The notes under the pieces: generated by a model
The model's input: only the letters and a program-made list of their open reading frames with translations
The model's database searches: none
What the model was told of the DNA's origin: nothing
Assembly (NCBI RefSeq): GCF_001192835.1
Contig: NZ_DF968183.1
Coordinates: 682,001-746,000, forward strand
Reading direction: 5' to 3'
DNA: 64,000 nt
Source of the DNA: Lentimicrobium saccharophilum
GTDB taxonomy: Bacteria > Bacteroidota > Bacteroidia > Bacteroidales > Lentimicrobiaceae
Shown here: positions 10,186 to 19,427 of the stretch, piece by piece
How the letters are laid out: each line of letters opens with the position of its first letter
How positions within the stretch are numbered: the stretch's first letter is position 1
Made by a program: the position numbers and the translations under genes

Positions 10186-10240
10186 GGTGCAAAAATACCT
10201 TAAAAAGAACCTCCGTATCCGAAATATAAAATTTCATAAT

Positions 10241-13200
10241 TTAACACTCAACCCTGACAACATCAACCTCTTCATTAAAATATAACAGCCATGCCACAGG
10301 TTCGGGATACCCCATATCACGAAGCAGGGAAGCGTAATTTCTGACCTGAAAATCGTGATATTCCTCCCTCCTGCCGCTTTTAAAATCGACCACATCTGTA
10401 TGATCCCTGTGTAATATAACCCGGTCAGGGCGGTATGATTTCCCTTCCGGGGTTAAGATTTCAGCTTCTGCATATACTTCTCCGTCTCCATCGAAAAAAT
10501 GCCGTGACTTCGGATGCACCAGGACCTTTTCCATCAATTCTCCGATTTTTTCAGACGAAGCAGCATCAATCATTCCATTATTGACAAGCAAACCGATTAC
10601 TCCGTCTTTATCCCTGTAATCATGAACCAACGACAAAGCATAATGAAGCAGATTACCGGCCATTATTGCCGAGGAAGGCTCATCCGCATTCCAGAAAAAA
10701 GGAGCCCTGGCAGCAAAAACAAGCCGTTCAGCCCAGGGTTGAGAGTAAAACTCAGCTTTCAGCCCTTGATTAATGTTATCAGATTTATGGCCTCCAACCT
10801 GCGCGCCATCCCCAAAATTATAGATTAGTTTTCCCACCTTCAGTTCACCCGAAAATTCAAGAAAACTTGTCAGCATATCCGTAACCGATCCGATTTTTTC
10901 AGTTTTGTCAGACAGCTTTCCCGATAATACATACAACCTCTCCGAAGGCCGGGTAAAAGCTACATAAACCAGGTTAAGCAGATCCAGTCTCTTTTTATCT
11001 TCTTCCGTGGTATAAAGACCGGAATACTGTGTCTTTTCAAGCCGGCTTTCCAGTTTCAGACAGGCACTTGACAGCCCTGGGATGGCTGCATCACTGAATG
11101 GCACCCAGACTGTTGACTTATTTCTCCCTCCTGCACTCTTACTGGCAAAAGGGAAAATCACCACGGGAAACTCCAGTCCTTTGGATTTATGAATGGTCAT
11201 CACCTGAACAGCATCATCGCCTGCAGGTAATACAACCGATAATTTATCACGCTGTGTATACCAGTATTCAAGAAACCCGGGAATACTGCCCGGCCGCGTC
11301 GAAGTAAAACCAAGCACCTCATCAAGGAAGAACTGCAGATAAAGCGGAGAACGTTCATGCAAACCGAAAATCCGGATGATCTCTTCAACCTTATCAAAAA
11401 GAGACATATCCCTGAGATTGGCAACATCAAAACGCCTTCCCGAGTGCTCCAGCAGGTTCAGAAAGGATTGATGACTTCGTGCCTGACGGAAAACCTCAGA
11501 TCTGGCTTCCCTCCCTATCAGATGATTCTCCCAAAGGTATTCAGTGATGGCAATCCGGTTAATCTCCCGTCCCGGGTCATTGAGTAACTCCAGACAATTG
11601 ACCAGGAAATTTACTTCAGCAGAATTTTTCAATAAAAGAGAGTCAGCAGAAACAACCTTAACGCCCTGGCTGTTGAGAAAAACAGCAATTCCGGAAGACT
11701 CTTTGTTTGACCGGCAAAGCACTGCAATATCGCCGGGTTTGTAACCTTCATAGCACAGCGACTGAATCAGCTCATACACCCTGTTAATTGTATGGTCATC
11801 GTACATCTGATCATCACCGTCGTAAAACTCTATCTGAACCTTTCCACCACGGTTATCCGGGTCATATCCCTGTTCCCCTTCATGATAAACCGTTTTACTT
11901 TCATCAAGATAAAGCGGGGCTATATGACTGAAAAAACGGTTGTTAAAATCAACGATTTCACGGCGCGACCTGAAATTGTCTGCAAGTCTTGCATGTTTGT
12001 ATTCGCGTTTGAGCACTGCCGTGCGTTGAGCAATAACCGGGTTGCCCTGAGGATTATCTACTTCCGGTAAACGCACAAACTGGTTCACATCTCCGTTGCG
12101 GAAACGGTAAATAGCCTGCTTGCCATCACCGACAATCATATTCAATCCATCCTGCGAAAGCGAATTTTCAAGCAAAGGCATCAGATTCATCCACTGCAAA
12201 ACTGAAGTATCCTGAAATTCATCAATCATGAAATAACGGTACCGCTCACCAATTCTTTCATAAATAAAAGGAACCGGCTCTTCCATCACAATATCGGCAA
12301 CGATCCTGTTAAATTCAGAGATCGGAACCACATTCCGCTCATTTTTGACTTTTTCAAGCCTGCCTCTCAACTCACTGAGCACCGACATGGGATAAAGCTG
12401 CCGCAGGACCATCTTCAACAGAATAATCCGGCCTTCCTCCTGGCTGATTTTATTTTCTGCCTGATAAAAAATTGATGCCAGCGTTTCCGAAATAGCCGTC
12501 ACTGCAGCCCCTTCGCGTGCTTTTTTACCATCACTGCTGAGCCATTCATTATTTTCAATTGTCTTTCTTACGAAACTGTTGATTTCCGCATCAACATTTC
12601 CGTTAGCCAGTTTATCGAAAAAGCCATAAATCCCTCTGGATTTCTGGTAGAATAAATCTGCACCCAGGCCGTACCCGGCAATCAGCGACATGGCTTGTTT
12701 TCCAAAGGCAGTCAGCGTCTCCTGATATTCATTGATTACCCTGCGGATTGCCCCGGCAAAATGTTTAACCTGTGCGGCATCTATGCTTCCTGAATCTGGC
12801 AGAAGCCTGGCGGCATCTTCACGAAACAGGTTTTTTGAAAAGTCAAGCAGTGTCCTGTCAATCTGCCAGCTTTCATCCTCTTCAGCTCTTTCCCTTATGA
12901 AGTTAACAAGGATTTCAGTCAGGTTACTCTCTGTACCCGCCGCTGCCAGCATGTCCTCTACGGCAAGTTCAAGCAGCATCCCGGTATCCATTTCCACTTC
13001 AAAGTTCATGGAAAGCTTGAGGTCAAATGAAAACGCCCTGATAATCCTGTGAACAAAACTATCTATGGTGGAGACCGAAAAATCGCTGTAATTATGCAGT
13101 ATCAGGGAGAGAACCTTACCTGCCCGGTCACTGAGTTCATCCGGCTGAAGCCCGGTATCCTCCAAAAGAGATCTGACCAGATGCTCATACTTTGGAGGAA

Positions 13201-13405
13201 TACTGCCCGCTTGAAGCCCGGAAACCACTTTAAGGTTTGACAATATTCTTTGCTTTATCTCATTGGCGGCCTTATTGGTGAATGTGATCGCAAGGATGTT
13301 ACGGTAACGGTGAGGATCTTTCAGCACAATAGAGAGATAGACACGCATCAGCGTATATGTTTTACCTGATCCGGCCGAAGATCTGTAAACCAGGAAATTA
13401 TTCAT
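10241..13405 (-). CDS. UvrD/RecB-family helicase-nuclease (AddA-like)
   Basis: A 1054-residue DNA repair protein with a superfamily 1 helicase core and a C-terminal RecB-type nuclease. Walker A is SAGSGKT (10-16). Motif Ia is AITFTNKAANEIKQR, motif II DEFQDTSVLQW, motif III GDGKQAIYRFRNGD, motif IV NFRSRREIVDF, motif V TIHKSKGLEFPVV and motif VI NLVYVAFTRPSERLYV. The last 100 residues hold the PD-(D/E)XK pattern: RPDRV, DVVDFKSG and a later QxxxY. The family processes double-strand ends for recombination. In Bacteroidota the AddB-like partner is usually adjacent, but neither neighbour here is one. It may start the minus-strand transcript that continues into mnmH and selD. Confidence 0.92.
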   Translation of the reverse strand: MNNFLVYRSSAGSGKTYTLMRVYLSIVLKDPHRYRNILAITFTNKAANEIKQRILSNLKVVSGLQAGSIPPKYEHLVRSLLEDTGLQPDELSDRAGKVLSLILHNYSDFSVSTIDSFVHRIIRAFSFDLKLSMNFEVEMDTGMLLELAVEDMLAAAGTESNLTEILVNFIRERAEEDESWQIDRTLLDFSKNLFREDAARLLPDSGSIDAAQVKHFAGAIRRVINEYQETLTAFGKQAMSLIAGYGLGADLFYQKSRGIYGFFDKLANGNVDAEINSFVRKTIENNEWLSSDGKKAREGAAVTAISETLASIFYQAENKISQEEGRIILLKMVLRQLYPMSVLSELRGRLEKVKNERNVVPISEFNRIVADIVMEEPVPFIYERIGERYRYFMIDEFQDTSVLQWMNLMPLLENSLSQDGLNMIVGDGKQAIYRFRNGDVNQFVRLPEVDNPQGNPVIAQRTAVLKREYKHARLADNFRSRREIVDFNNRFFSHIAPLYLDESKTVYHEGEQGYDPDNRGGKVQIEFYDGDDQMYDDHTINRVYELIQSLCYEGYKPGDIAVLCRSNKESSGIAVFLNSQGVKVVSADSLLLKNSAEVNFLVNCLELLNDPGREINRIAITEYLWENHLIGREARSEVFRQARSHQSFLNLLEHSGRRFDVANLRDMSLFDKVEEIIRIFGLHERSPLYLQFFLDEVLGFTSTRPGSIPGFLEYWYTQRDKLSVVLPAGDDAVQVMTIHKSKGLEFPVVIFPFASKSAGGRNKSTVWVPFSDAAIPGLSSACLKLESRLEKTQYSGLYTTEEDKKRLDLLNLVYVAFTRPSERLYVLSGKLSDKTEKIGSVTDMLTSFLEFSGELKVGKLIYNFGDGAQVGGHKSDNINQGLKAEFYSQPWAERLVFAARAPFFWNADEPSSAIMAGNLLHYALSLVHDYRDKDGVIGLLVNNGMIDAASSEKIGELMEKVLVHPKSRHFFDGDGEVYAEAEILTPEGKSYRPDRVILHRDHTDVVDFKSGRREEYHDFQVRNYASLLRDMGYPEPVAWLLYFNEEVDVVRVEC

Positions 13406-13548
13406 AGTTCAGGTTAAAAGCCAAAATTAGCAAGTTCTTGCAGATGTTTCATGCCATTACGGATTAAAATATTCCGCAAAGTTACCGGCAACTAAGCGCA
13501 AACGACTTCCACATTCTGAACCCCTGATCCGGGGGTACCGTAACCTGC

Positions 13549-13578
13549 TTGCATGCAGCGGGCAAAAACTTATCTTTG
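13549..13578 (+). promoter_or_regulatory. Bacteroidota-type promoter of rlmB
   Basis: TTG at 13549-13551, then 19 bases, then TATCTTTG at 13571-13578. This fits the Bacteroidota -33/-7 consensus (TTG and TAnnTTTG) with the expected spacing. It lies just upstream of the ATG at 13598 and so argues against the earlier in-frame ATG at 13553. Confidence 0.65.
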
Positions 13579-13597
13579 CAGGCAAATTATCCTTAAA

Positions 13598-14344
13598 ATG
13601 ACAAAAGACAACACCCTAATTTACGGCATGCGTCCGGTAATTGAGGCGATCAGTGCCGGCAAGGAAATCGACAGGCTGATGCTTCAGCAAGGGTTGAAAG
13701 GTGAATTGTTGCCTGAATTGAGAAAACTGATCAATGAGTTCAACATCCCTTTTCAATATGTCCCTGTTGAAAAACTCAACCGGTTGGTCAAAGGGAATCA
13801 TCAGGGTGTGGTTTGTTTTGTCTCCCCCATCATTTTTCAGCCTTTGGAGAACCTGTTGCTTTCAATTTATGAAATGGGTGAAACGCCGTTTTTCATTATC
13901 CTTGACCGGATTACAGACGTAAGAAATCTTGGTGCTATAGCGCGGTCAGCAGAATGTGCAGGCGCTCATGGCCTCATTATCCCGGAAAAAGGGAGCGCAC
14001 CTGTAAACGCCGATGCTGTAAAAACCTCAGCCGGCGCCCTGGCGAATATCCCTGTCCATCGCAGCCCCAACCTTAAAAATACCATAGATTATCTTAAATC
14101 CAGCGGATTGAGTATTGTAGCTGCTTCCGAAAAGGGAAAAACGCCTTATTACGGCGCCTCACTCACTGGCCCTGTGGCCCTGATCATGGGATCCGAAGAG
14201 GATGGCGTATCTCCCGAATACCTGAAAAAGTGTGATCAGGTCGTAAACATCCCGATGAAAGGCAGTACCGGTTCACTCAATGTTTCTGTTGCAGCCGGTA
14301 TCCTTCTTTTTGAAGCATTGCGTCAGCAAACCACTGCAGGGTAA
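13598..14344 (+). CDS. rlmB: 23S rRNA (guanosine-2'-O)-methyltransferase RlmB-type
   Basis: A SpoU/TrmH-family (SPOUT) methyltransferase of 248 residues that uses SAM to methylate a ribose in 23S rRNA (G2251 in E. coli). The N-terminal substrate-binding domain begins LIYGMRPVIEAI. The three SPOUT motifs are visible: ITDVRNLGAIARSAECAG, then LIMGSEEDGVSPE, then IPMKGSTGSLNVSVAAGILL, which form the knot and SAM site. The start at 13598 is chosen because a good promoter occupies 13549-13578 and family members start at this Met. The gene is followed after 25 bp by a glycosyltransferase gene on the same strand. Confidence 0.93.
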   Translation: MTKDNTLIYGMRPVIEAISAGKEIDRLMLQQGLKGELLPELRKLINEFNIPFQYVPVEKLNRLVKGNHQGVVCFVSPIIFQPLENLLLSIYEMGETPFFIILDRITDVRNLGAIARSAECAGAHGLIIPEKGSAPVNADAVKTSAGALANIPVHRSPNLKNTIDYLKSSGLSIVAASEKGKTPYYGASLTGPVALIMGSEEDGVSPEYLKKCDQVVNIPMKGSTGSLNVSVAAGILLFEALRQQTTAG

Positions 14345-14369
14345 TTCAATTTGCCAGTCGGAATAATTT

Positions 14370-16274
14370 ATGAGGAAATTAAGCCAGACAGCTGAAAACA
14401 ATCTCCCGGACCGGCAATTTCTGCTGCTGGCAATGATTATCGTTTTATCGGGTCTGGTACTGCGCCTGCTCCATCTTGATTTCTCCTATTCCAATGACGA
14501 GTTAAGCGCGCTGAGCAGGGTAAGGTTCACCTCGTTCAGCGACCTGGTGAGTAAAGGCTTTTACGTGGATGGTCATCCCGGAGGCATTCAGGTGTTCCTG
14601 TATTACTGGGTAAAATTGGCAGGAATGAACGAATGGGCTGTTCGTCTTCCGTTTGCACTGGCCGGTGCATTTGGAATCTGGGTCACCATTAAATTATTCA
14701 CCCGTTGGTTCGGACAGGCCGCAGGATTATTTTCCGGGGCTTTTGTTGCTTTTCTGGCTTTTCCGCTTCTCTATAGCCAGATTGCCCGGCCTTACGGAGT
14801 CGGAATGACTTTTTGCATGATCATGGCCTGGTACTGGACCAAATTGCTTTTTGATGAAAAACCCGGGATTATCATTGCATTCGCTTACGCCCTGAGTGCC
14901 ACGGCGTGCATGTACACGCATTACTTCAGTTTCCTGCTCGCGCTGATCACAGGTCTATCCGGTCTTTTCCTGATGAAAAAGGACAGGATCTATTATTATA
15001 CAGGTGCTGGTGTACTTGCGGCCGTGTTGTTCAGCCCACATATTACAATAACCCTCAACCATCTGAGTATTGGCGGCGTGGGCCTTTGGCTGGCAAAGCC
15101 GGCCTGGAACTGGCCTCTGCTGCACATCGCCTCAGTTTTCAACAACTCCCTGCTGATTGCCGGGCTGGTTGTTTTAATAATAATTATTCAGGCTCGTTAC
15201 TTTAAGTCAGAACCAAATATCAGTATTTTAAGGGCATTGTCTCTTCTATTCTTTATACTGCCCATGATTACCGGATTTATTTATTCCCGGTGGGTTAATC
15301 CGGTTCTTCAGGATAGTGTTTTGATTTTTTCATTTCCGTTTCTCCTTGGGTTTCTCTTCTCTTTTTCCGCCGGCATACCTAAACGGTTGGTTTTGGTTAT
15401 GACAAGCCTGTTGCTTGTCGCGGGCATTTCTCAAACAGTATTTATTAACAAATATTACAGCAGGCAGCATTTCGGTGAATTCCGGGGGGTAGCCCGGGCG
15501 ATCTGCTCCTGGAACCAAACTTACGGCCCGGGTAACATCACCAGGGCTATCAGTGTAAATAACCCATGGTATATTGAGTTTTACATGAACCAGGAGGATG
15601 CATGCGGGACAACTTTCAGCCAATATGACAACCGTGGGGGTTCTGACCTGGAAGCGCTTAAAAAGATACTCGACGAAGCTGACACCCCACTGTTTGCTTA
15701 TGCCTGGACCAAACCCGTGCCGCCTGAAATCAGGGATATGATACTTGCCAGGTTTCCATGCATAGTTGAAACCCGTAATTTCAGCGGGCTTTCAGATGCT
15801 ACGCTTTTTTCAGACAAAAATCACTCATCCTGCAAAAACGAAAAAACCAAAACGCTGTACTTTTCATTGTTGCAAACCGATAACCCTGATCCGGGTTCCT
15901 TCCCCGAATTTTATCCCGGCTATGAAGGAAAACTCAGTGAGCTACCTTATGATTCCGATGATCAGTTAGCTGCCTCTGTTGAAGTCAGGGCAAAAGAACA
16001 GCTGAGCGGTGCGATGCTGGTCGCTTCATTCCACGAAGAAGATGGAAAAACACTTTTGTGGACAGCTTCGAAATTTGATCTATTTACGCTTGCCGACAGC
16101 ATCAGTTCAGTCAGGCTTAGCATTCCGGTTCCGGAAAATGATCTTTATCATAAAAAAATGAAAATTTATGTCTGGAATCCCCAAAAGACTGAACTGGAAA
16201 TAAGATCATTAACTATTTTCACAGAACCTTTTCCTGAACATTCGGGCACATCAGCCAACCAGACACGCAAATAA
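14370..16274 (+). CDS. GT39/ArnT-like membrane glycosyltransferase
   Basis: A 634-residue integral membrane protein with about 11-12 predicted helices in its first 360 residues and a soluble C-terminal part. The first outside loop carries the Asp-Glu motif (YSNDELSALSRVRF) that is the catalytic signature of GT-C fold glycosyltransferases of family 39 (PMT/ArnT/RgtA type). These transfer sugars from polyprenyl-phosphate donors on the outer face of the inner membrane. The acceptor cannot be deduced. The C-terminal domain (after about residue 380) is beta-rich and probably periplasmic. It sits between rlmB (25 bp upstream) and a MORN-repeat lipoprotein (42 bp downstream), probably in one transcript. 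Confidence 0.82.
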   Translation: MRKLSQTAENNLPDRQFLLLAMIIVLSGLVLRLLHLDFSYSNDELSALSRVRFTSFSDLVSKGFYVDGHPGGIQVFLYYWVKLAGMNEWAVRLPFALAGAFGIWVTIKLFTRWFGQAAGLFSGAFVAFLAFPLLYSQIARPYGVGMTFCMIMAWYWTKLLFDEKPGIIIAFAYALSATACMYTHYFSFLLALITGLSGLFLMKKDRIYYYTGAGVLAAVLFSPHITITLNHLSIGGVGLWLAKPAWNWPLLHIASVFNNSLLIAGLVVLIIIIQARYFKSEPNISILRALSLLFFILPMITGFIYSRWVNPVLQDSVLIFSFPFLLGFLFSFSAGIPKRLVLVMTSLLLVAGISQTVFINKYYSRQHFGEFRGVARAICSWNQTYGPGNITRAISVNNPWYIEFYMNQEDACGTTFSQYDNRGGSDLEALKKILDEADTPLFAYAWTKPVPPEIRDMILARFPCIVETRNFSGLSDATLFSDKNHSSCKNEKTKTLYFSLLQTDNPDPGSFPEFYPGYEGKLSELPYDSDDQLAASVEVRAKEQLSGAMLVASFHEEDGKTLLWTASKFDLFTLADSISSVRLSIPVPENDLYHKKMKIYVWNPQKTELEIRSLTIFTEPFPEHSGTSANQTRK

Positions 16275-16316
16275 AACGGCCACGGATCCGTTACAATTCT
16301 GATAATTTAACCCATC

Positions 16317-16985
16317 ATGACCAAAATAAAACAACCATTCTATTTTACCCTGATCGCAGGAATCATGCTGATCACTTTCAGTTCCTGTCAGCGCGAAAAA
16401 ACGGAAAGTTACCCCGATGGAAAAATTAAATCTGTCAGACAATACAAATGGAAAAAGCCTCACGGAACCAGCACCTGGTACTATATAAACGGCAGTAAGG
16501 AATTGGAAGTGGAATACAAAAACGGTGAACCGGAAGGGATAACTACGCGTTGGCATTACAACGGGCGTAAGGAATCAGAAGAAATGTACAAGGGCGGGAA
16601 GAGGAATGGCGCTTCGGTAAGGTGGAATGAGCAGCGGGCAAAGATTGAAGAGAAAACCTATAAAAACGACACCCTGCATGGCCCATACAGAATGTACCAT
16701 GAAAATGGCGGACTGATGATTGAAGGTTCCTATAAAGACGGAATGTTTGATGGAGAATGGGTGTATTACAATGAATTCGGTTTTAAAATCGGAGAAGGCT
16801 CCTATAAAATGGGGAGCGGAGTACAGCGGGCGTTTCATCTGAACGGAAAGCTCTGGAAAGAAATTCCATACAGGAACAGCCTGAGAAACGGTACAGAAAA
16901 GATATACAATCAGGAAGGCACTGTCGTTGATTCGGTTGAATATATCGATGATGTACCCATAGTTACCTCTGAAAAAGAGGAATAA
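16317..16985 (+). CDS. MORN-repeat lipoprotein (YwqK-like)
   Basis: A 222-residue lipoprotein: signal sequence ending in the lipobox ITFSSC, then at least six tandem MORN-type units of about 22-24 residues, such as GTSTWYYINGSKELEVEYKN, GPYRMYHENGGLMIEGSYKD and GEWVYYNEFGFKIGEGSYK. Each has the G-x-W/Y-x-x-Y-x-x-x-G pattern. This architecture is annotated as YwqK-family in databases, a name taken from a B. subtilis antitoxin. In Bacteroidota lipoproteins the repeats more likely serve as a surface or periplasmic scaffold. No toxin gene is adjacent. It is 42 bp downstream of the GT39 gene. Confidence 0.8.
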   Translation: MTKIKQPFYFTLIAGIMLITFSSCQREKTESYPDGKIKSVRQYKWKKPHGTSTWYYINGSKELEVEYKNGEPEGITTRWHYNGRKESEEMYKGGKRNGASVRWNEQRAKIEEKTYKNDTLHGPYRMYHENGGLMIEGSYKDGMFDGEWVYYNEFGFKIGEGSYKMGSGVQRAFHLNGKLWKEIPYRNSLRNGTEKIYNQEGTVVDSVEYIDDVPIVTSEKEE

Positions 16986-17128
16986 GCCTCACCAATTGAC
17001 GGATAAGCAACGTACCTGAACAAGCCCGGTCGCACTGCGTTTAGAATCAGTCTAAACTACCTGAAAAAGAAAAATTTAGCTTTATTGACGGGGCGTTAAT
17101 GGAGTAAAAAATTCTTTTTCTGATTAAT

Positions 17129-17160
17129 TTGGAAATATCATTTTTTATGGCATAAATTTG
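17129..17160 (+). promoter_or_regulatory. Promoter of gdhA
   Basis: TTG at 17129-17131, a 21-base spacer and TAAATTTG at 17153-17160 match the Bacteroidota consensus. The start codon lies 65 bp downstream at 17226. Confidence 0.55.
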
Positions 17161-17225
17161 CCCTGTTATTTAGTTAACACTGTTACAAAATTCACATAAA
17201 TTAATCATCCTTAAACATCCACAAG

Positions 17226-18563
17226 ATGAATCTGGAAAAAATCATGTCGGACCTGGAGAAAAAACATCCGGGTGAAGTTGAGTACTTGCAAGCAGTACGC
17301 GAGGTTCTTGAGTCGATTGAAGAAGTTTACAACGAGAACCCACAGTTTGAATCAGCCGGTATCATTGAGCGCATCGTTGAGCCGGACAGGATTTTAACTT
17401 TTAAAGTTCCCTGGGTAGACGACAATGGCAAAGTTCATGTTAACCTTGGTTACAGGGTACAGTTCAACGGCGCCATCGGACCTTACAAGGGAGGGCTCAG
17501 GTTCCACCCGAGTGTTAACCTCAGCATCCTTAAGTTCCTCGGTTTCGAGCAGATATTCAAGAACAGTCTTACCACGTTGCCGATGGGCGGTGGCAAGGGC
17601 GGAAGTGATTTTGATCCCAAGGGAAAATCGAATGCCGAAATCATGCGTTTCTGCCAGTCATTCATGCTTGAGTTGTGGAAGATGATCGGTCCCGAAACCG
17701 ATGTTCCAGCAGGTGACATCGGGGTTGGCGGACGCGAAATCGGCTACTTGTATGGTATGTACAAGAAACTGGCTTCAGAGCACACCGGCGTATTGACCGG
17801 AAAAGGCCGTAACTGGGGTGGCAGCATCATGAGGCCGGAAGCTACCGGATTTGGCGCTGTTTACTTTGCACAGGAAATGCTTTTGACCAAAGGCCAGGAT
17901 TTCAAAGGTAAGACTGTCGCCATCAGCGGATTCGGCAATGTTGCCTGGGGCGCTGTAACCAAAGTGAATGAACTTGGCGGCAAAGTAGTTACCATTTCAG
18001 GTCCCGACGGATATATTTACGATCCCGACGGAATTTCCGGAGCTAAGATCGATTACATGCTTGAACTCAGGGCTTCGAACCAGGATATCGTAAAACCTTA
18101 TTCCTATGAATTCCCGAATGCCCAGTTCCATCAGGGCAAACGCCCCTGGGAAGTTAAGTGTGACGTTGCCCTCCCCTGCGCTACACAGAATGAGCTTGGC
18201 CTGGATGATGCAAAAGCACTCATCGCCAACGGCGTTATCTGTGTTGCTGAAGGAGCCAATATGCCATCAACGCCCGATGCTGTCAATTTATTCATTGAAA
18301 ACAGGATCATGTTCGGCCCGGGTAAAGCTGTAAATGCCGGCGGTGTCGCAACCTCAGGCCTTGAAATGACACAGAACTCAATGAAACTCAGCTGGACCGC
18401 AGAAGAGGTTGATATGCGCCTGCACCAGATCATGAAGGAAATTCACAACCAGTGCGTGAAAAATGGCAAACAGGCCGACGGCTATGTTAACTATGTGAAG
18501 GGGGCCAATGTTGCCGGCTTCCTCAAAGTTGCCAACGCTATGCTCGATCAGGGTGTTATCTGA
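17226..18563 (+). CDS. gdhA: NADP-type glutamate dehydrogenase
   Basis: A 445-residue hexameric-type glutamate dehydrogenase that aminates 2-oxoglutarate with ammonium and NAD(P)H, linking nitrogen assimilation to central metabolism in the cytoplasm. The substrate domain holds YKGGLRFHPSVN and the glycine-rich motif PMGGGKGGSDFDPKG (119-133) with catalytic lysines. The Rossmann domain has SGFGNVAWGA. Length and motifs match the E. coli GdhA type, which is usually NADP-dependent. Cofactor choice cannot be fixed by eye. It is monocistronic: it has its own promoter at 17129-17160 and a strong terminator at 18599-18628. Confidence 0.96.
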   Translation: MNLEKIMSDLEKKHPGEVEYLQAVREVLESIEEVYNENPQFESAGIIERIVEPDRILTFKVPWVDDNGKVHVNLGYRVQFNGAIGPYKGGLRFHPSVNLSILKFLGFEQIFKNSLTTLPMGGGKGGSDFDPKGKSNAEIMRFCQSFMLELWKMIGPETDVPAGDIGVGGREIGYLYGMYKKLASEHTGVLTGKGRNWGGSIMRPEATGFGAVYFAQEMLLTKGQDFKGKTVAISGFGNVAWGAVTKVNELGGKVVTISGPDGYIYDPDGISGAKIDYMLELRASNQDIVKPYSYEFPNAQFHQGKRPWEVKCDVALPCATQNELGLDDAKALIANGVICVAEGANMPSTPDAVNLFIENRIMFGPGKAVNAGGVATSGLEMTQNSMKLSWTAEEVDMRLHQIMKEIHNQCVKNGKQADGYVNYVKGANVAGFLKVANAMLDQGVI

Positions 18564-18598
18564 TTCCCTCTGTGAATACTTTATTGCTGATAACCTTT

Positions 18599-18628
18599 GC
18601 CCCGGCTTGTTGCCGGGGCTTTTTTTTA
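18599..18628 (+). terminator. Rho-independent terminator after gdhA
   Basis: A perfect GC-rich stem GCCCCGGC / GCCGGGGC with a TTGTT loop, followed by eight T residues. Confidence 0.9.
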
Positions 18629-18792
18629 CGTAAATCACTGAAAGTTTTGCTCTTATGGCATGCAGGAATGGCATGAAAATATTGATATATCATTAATTTA
18701 CAATTATTTACACTCACCATAGAAAGATGTTATCTTAAAGTTTAGAAGTATCTGCGTATGAAATAATATTTCACAGAAGTGTTTGAAATTTA

Positions 18793-18800
18793 TATTTTTG
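18793..18800 (+). promoter_or_regulatory. Probable -7 element of the first ferritin-like gene
   Basis: TATTTTTG fits TAnnTTTG and lies 23 bp before the ATG at 18824. No TTG at the right upstream distance was found, so this is only a candidate. Confidence 0.35.
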
Positions 18801-18823
18801 CCCTGAACCAATGAAACGGAACC

Positions 18824-19279
18824 ATGAAAAATTTCAACAATATTGATGAAATCCTGCACTTCGCGATAAATTCCGAACAAGAATCGGTTGATTTTTACAC
18901 GAGATTGTCAGGGCAGGCAAGAAACCAGGAAATGAAGCAGATTTTTGCCCAATTTGCCCATGAAGAAATGTCGCATAAAGCGAGGCTGATCAGTATCCGC
19001 GATTCAGGCCAGATTATGATCAGCACTGAAAAAGTAAATAACCTAAAAATCAGCGATTACCTTGTTGACATTTTCCCGGGACCGGACCTTACCTATGCCG
19101 AAGCCCTGGTCGTTGCCATGAAAAAGGAAAAAGCCGCCTTCAGACTTTACCTTGACCTTGCCGAAAGGACAGATAACCAGGATATAAAAGATGTTTTTAT
19201 GACGCTTGCACAGGAAGAATCCAAGCACAAACTACGGTTTGAGATTGAGTATGACCAGCATGTACTGAGGGAAAACTAA
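18824..19279 (+). CDS. Ferritin-like diiron protein (rubrerythrin family, no rubredoxin domain)
   Basis: A 151-residue four-helix protein. Likely diiron ligands are visible in ferritin-like spacing: Glu20, Glu48 with His51 (HEEMSHK), Glu102 (MKKEKAAF) and Glu132 with His135 (QEESKHK). It lacks the C-terminal rubredoxin domain of classical rubrerythrins. Related proteins handle iron or reduce peroxide in the cytoplasm of anaerobes. The substrate is not proven here. A gap-free paralogue of identical length follows 148 bp downstream, but a terminator at 19301-19330 separates them. Confidence 0.85.
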   Translation: MKNFNNIDEILHFAINSEQESVDFYTRLSGQARNQEMKQIFAQFAHEEMSHKARLISIRDSGQIMISTEKVNNLKISDYLVDIFPGPDLTYAEALVVAMKKEKAAFRLYLDLAERTDNQDIKDVFMTLAQEESKHKLRFEIEYDQHVLREN

Positions 19280-19300
19280 ATCTCTGAAGTCAAATAAATT

Positions 19301-19330
19301 AGCCTGGAAAAATTTCCAGGCTTTTTTTTT
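19301..19330 (+). terminator. Rho-independent terminator between the ferritin-like paralogues
   Basis: Perfect inverted repeat AGCCTGGAAA / TTTCCAGGCT directly followed by nine or more T residues. Confidence 0.88.
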
Positions 19331-19427
19331 GATCAGGCAGTTACTTATCAGATGATCGGATATTAATAAATATGTTCAGCTGATTTCCTTAACCAATAAT
19401 TAAGCTAACCTGTCAACCTTATGCACC

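Noticed and set aside
16317-16985. Toxin-antitoxin system suggested by the YwqK-like name
   Set aside because: It is a lipoprotein with only MORN repeats and no neighbouring toxin gene, so the database name is not evidence for an antitoxin.
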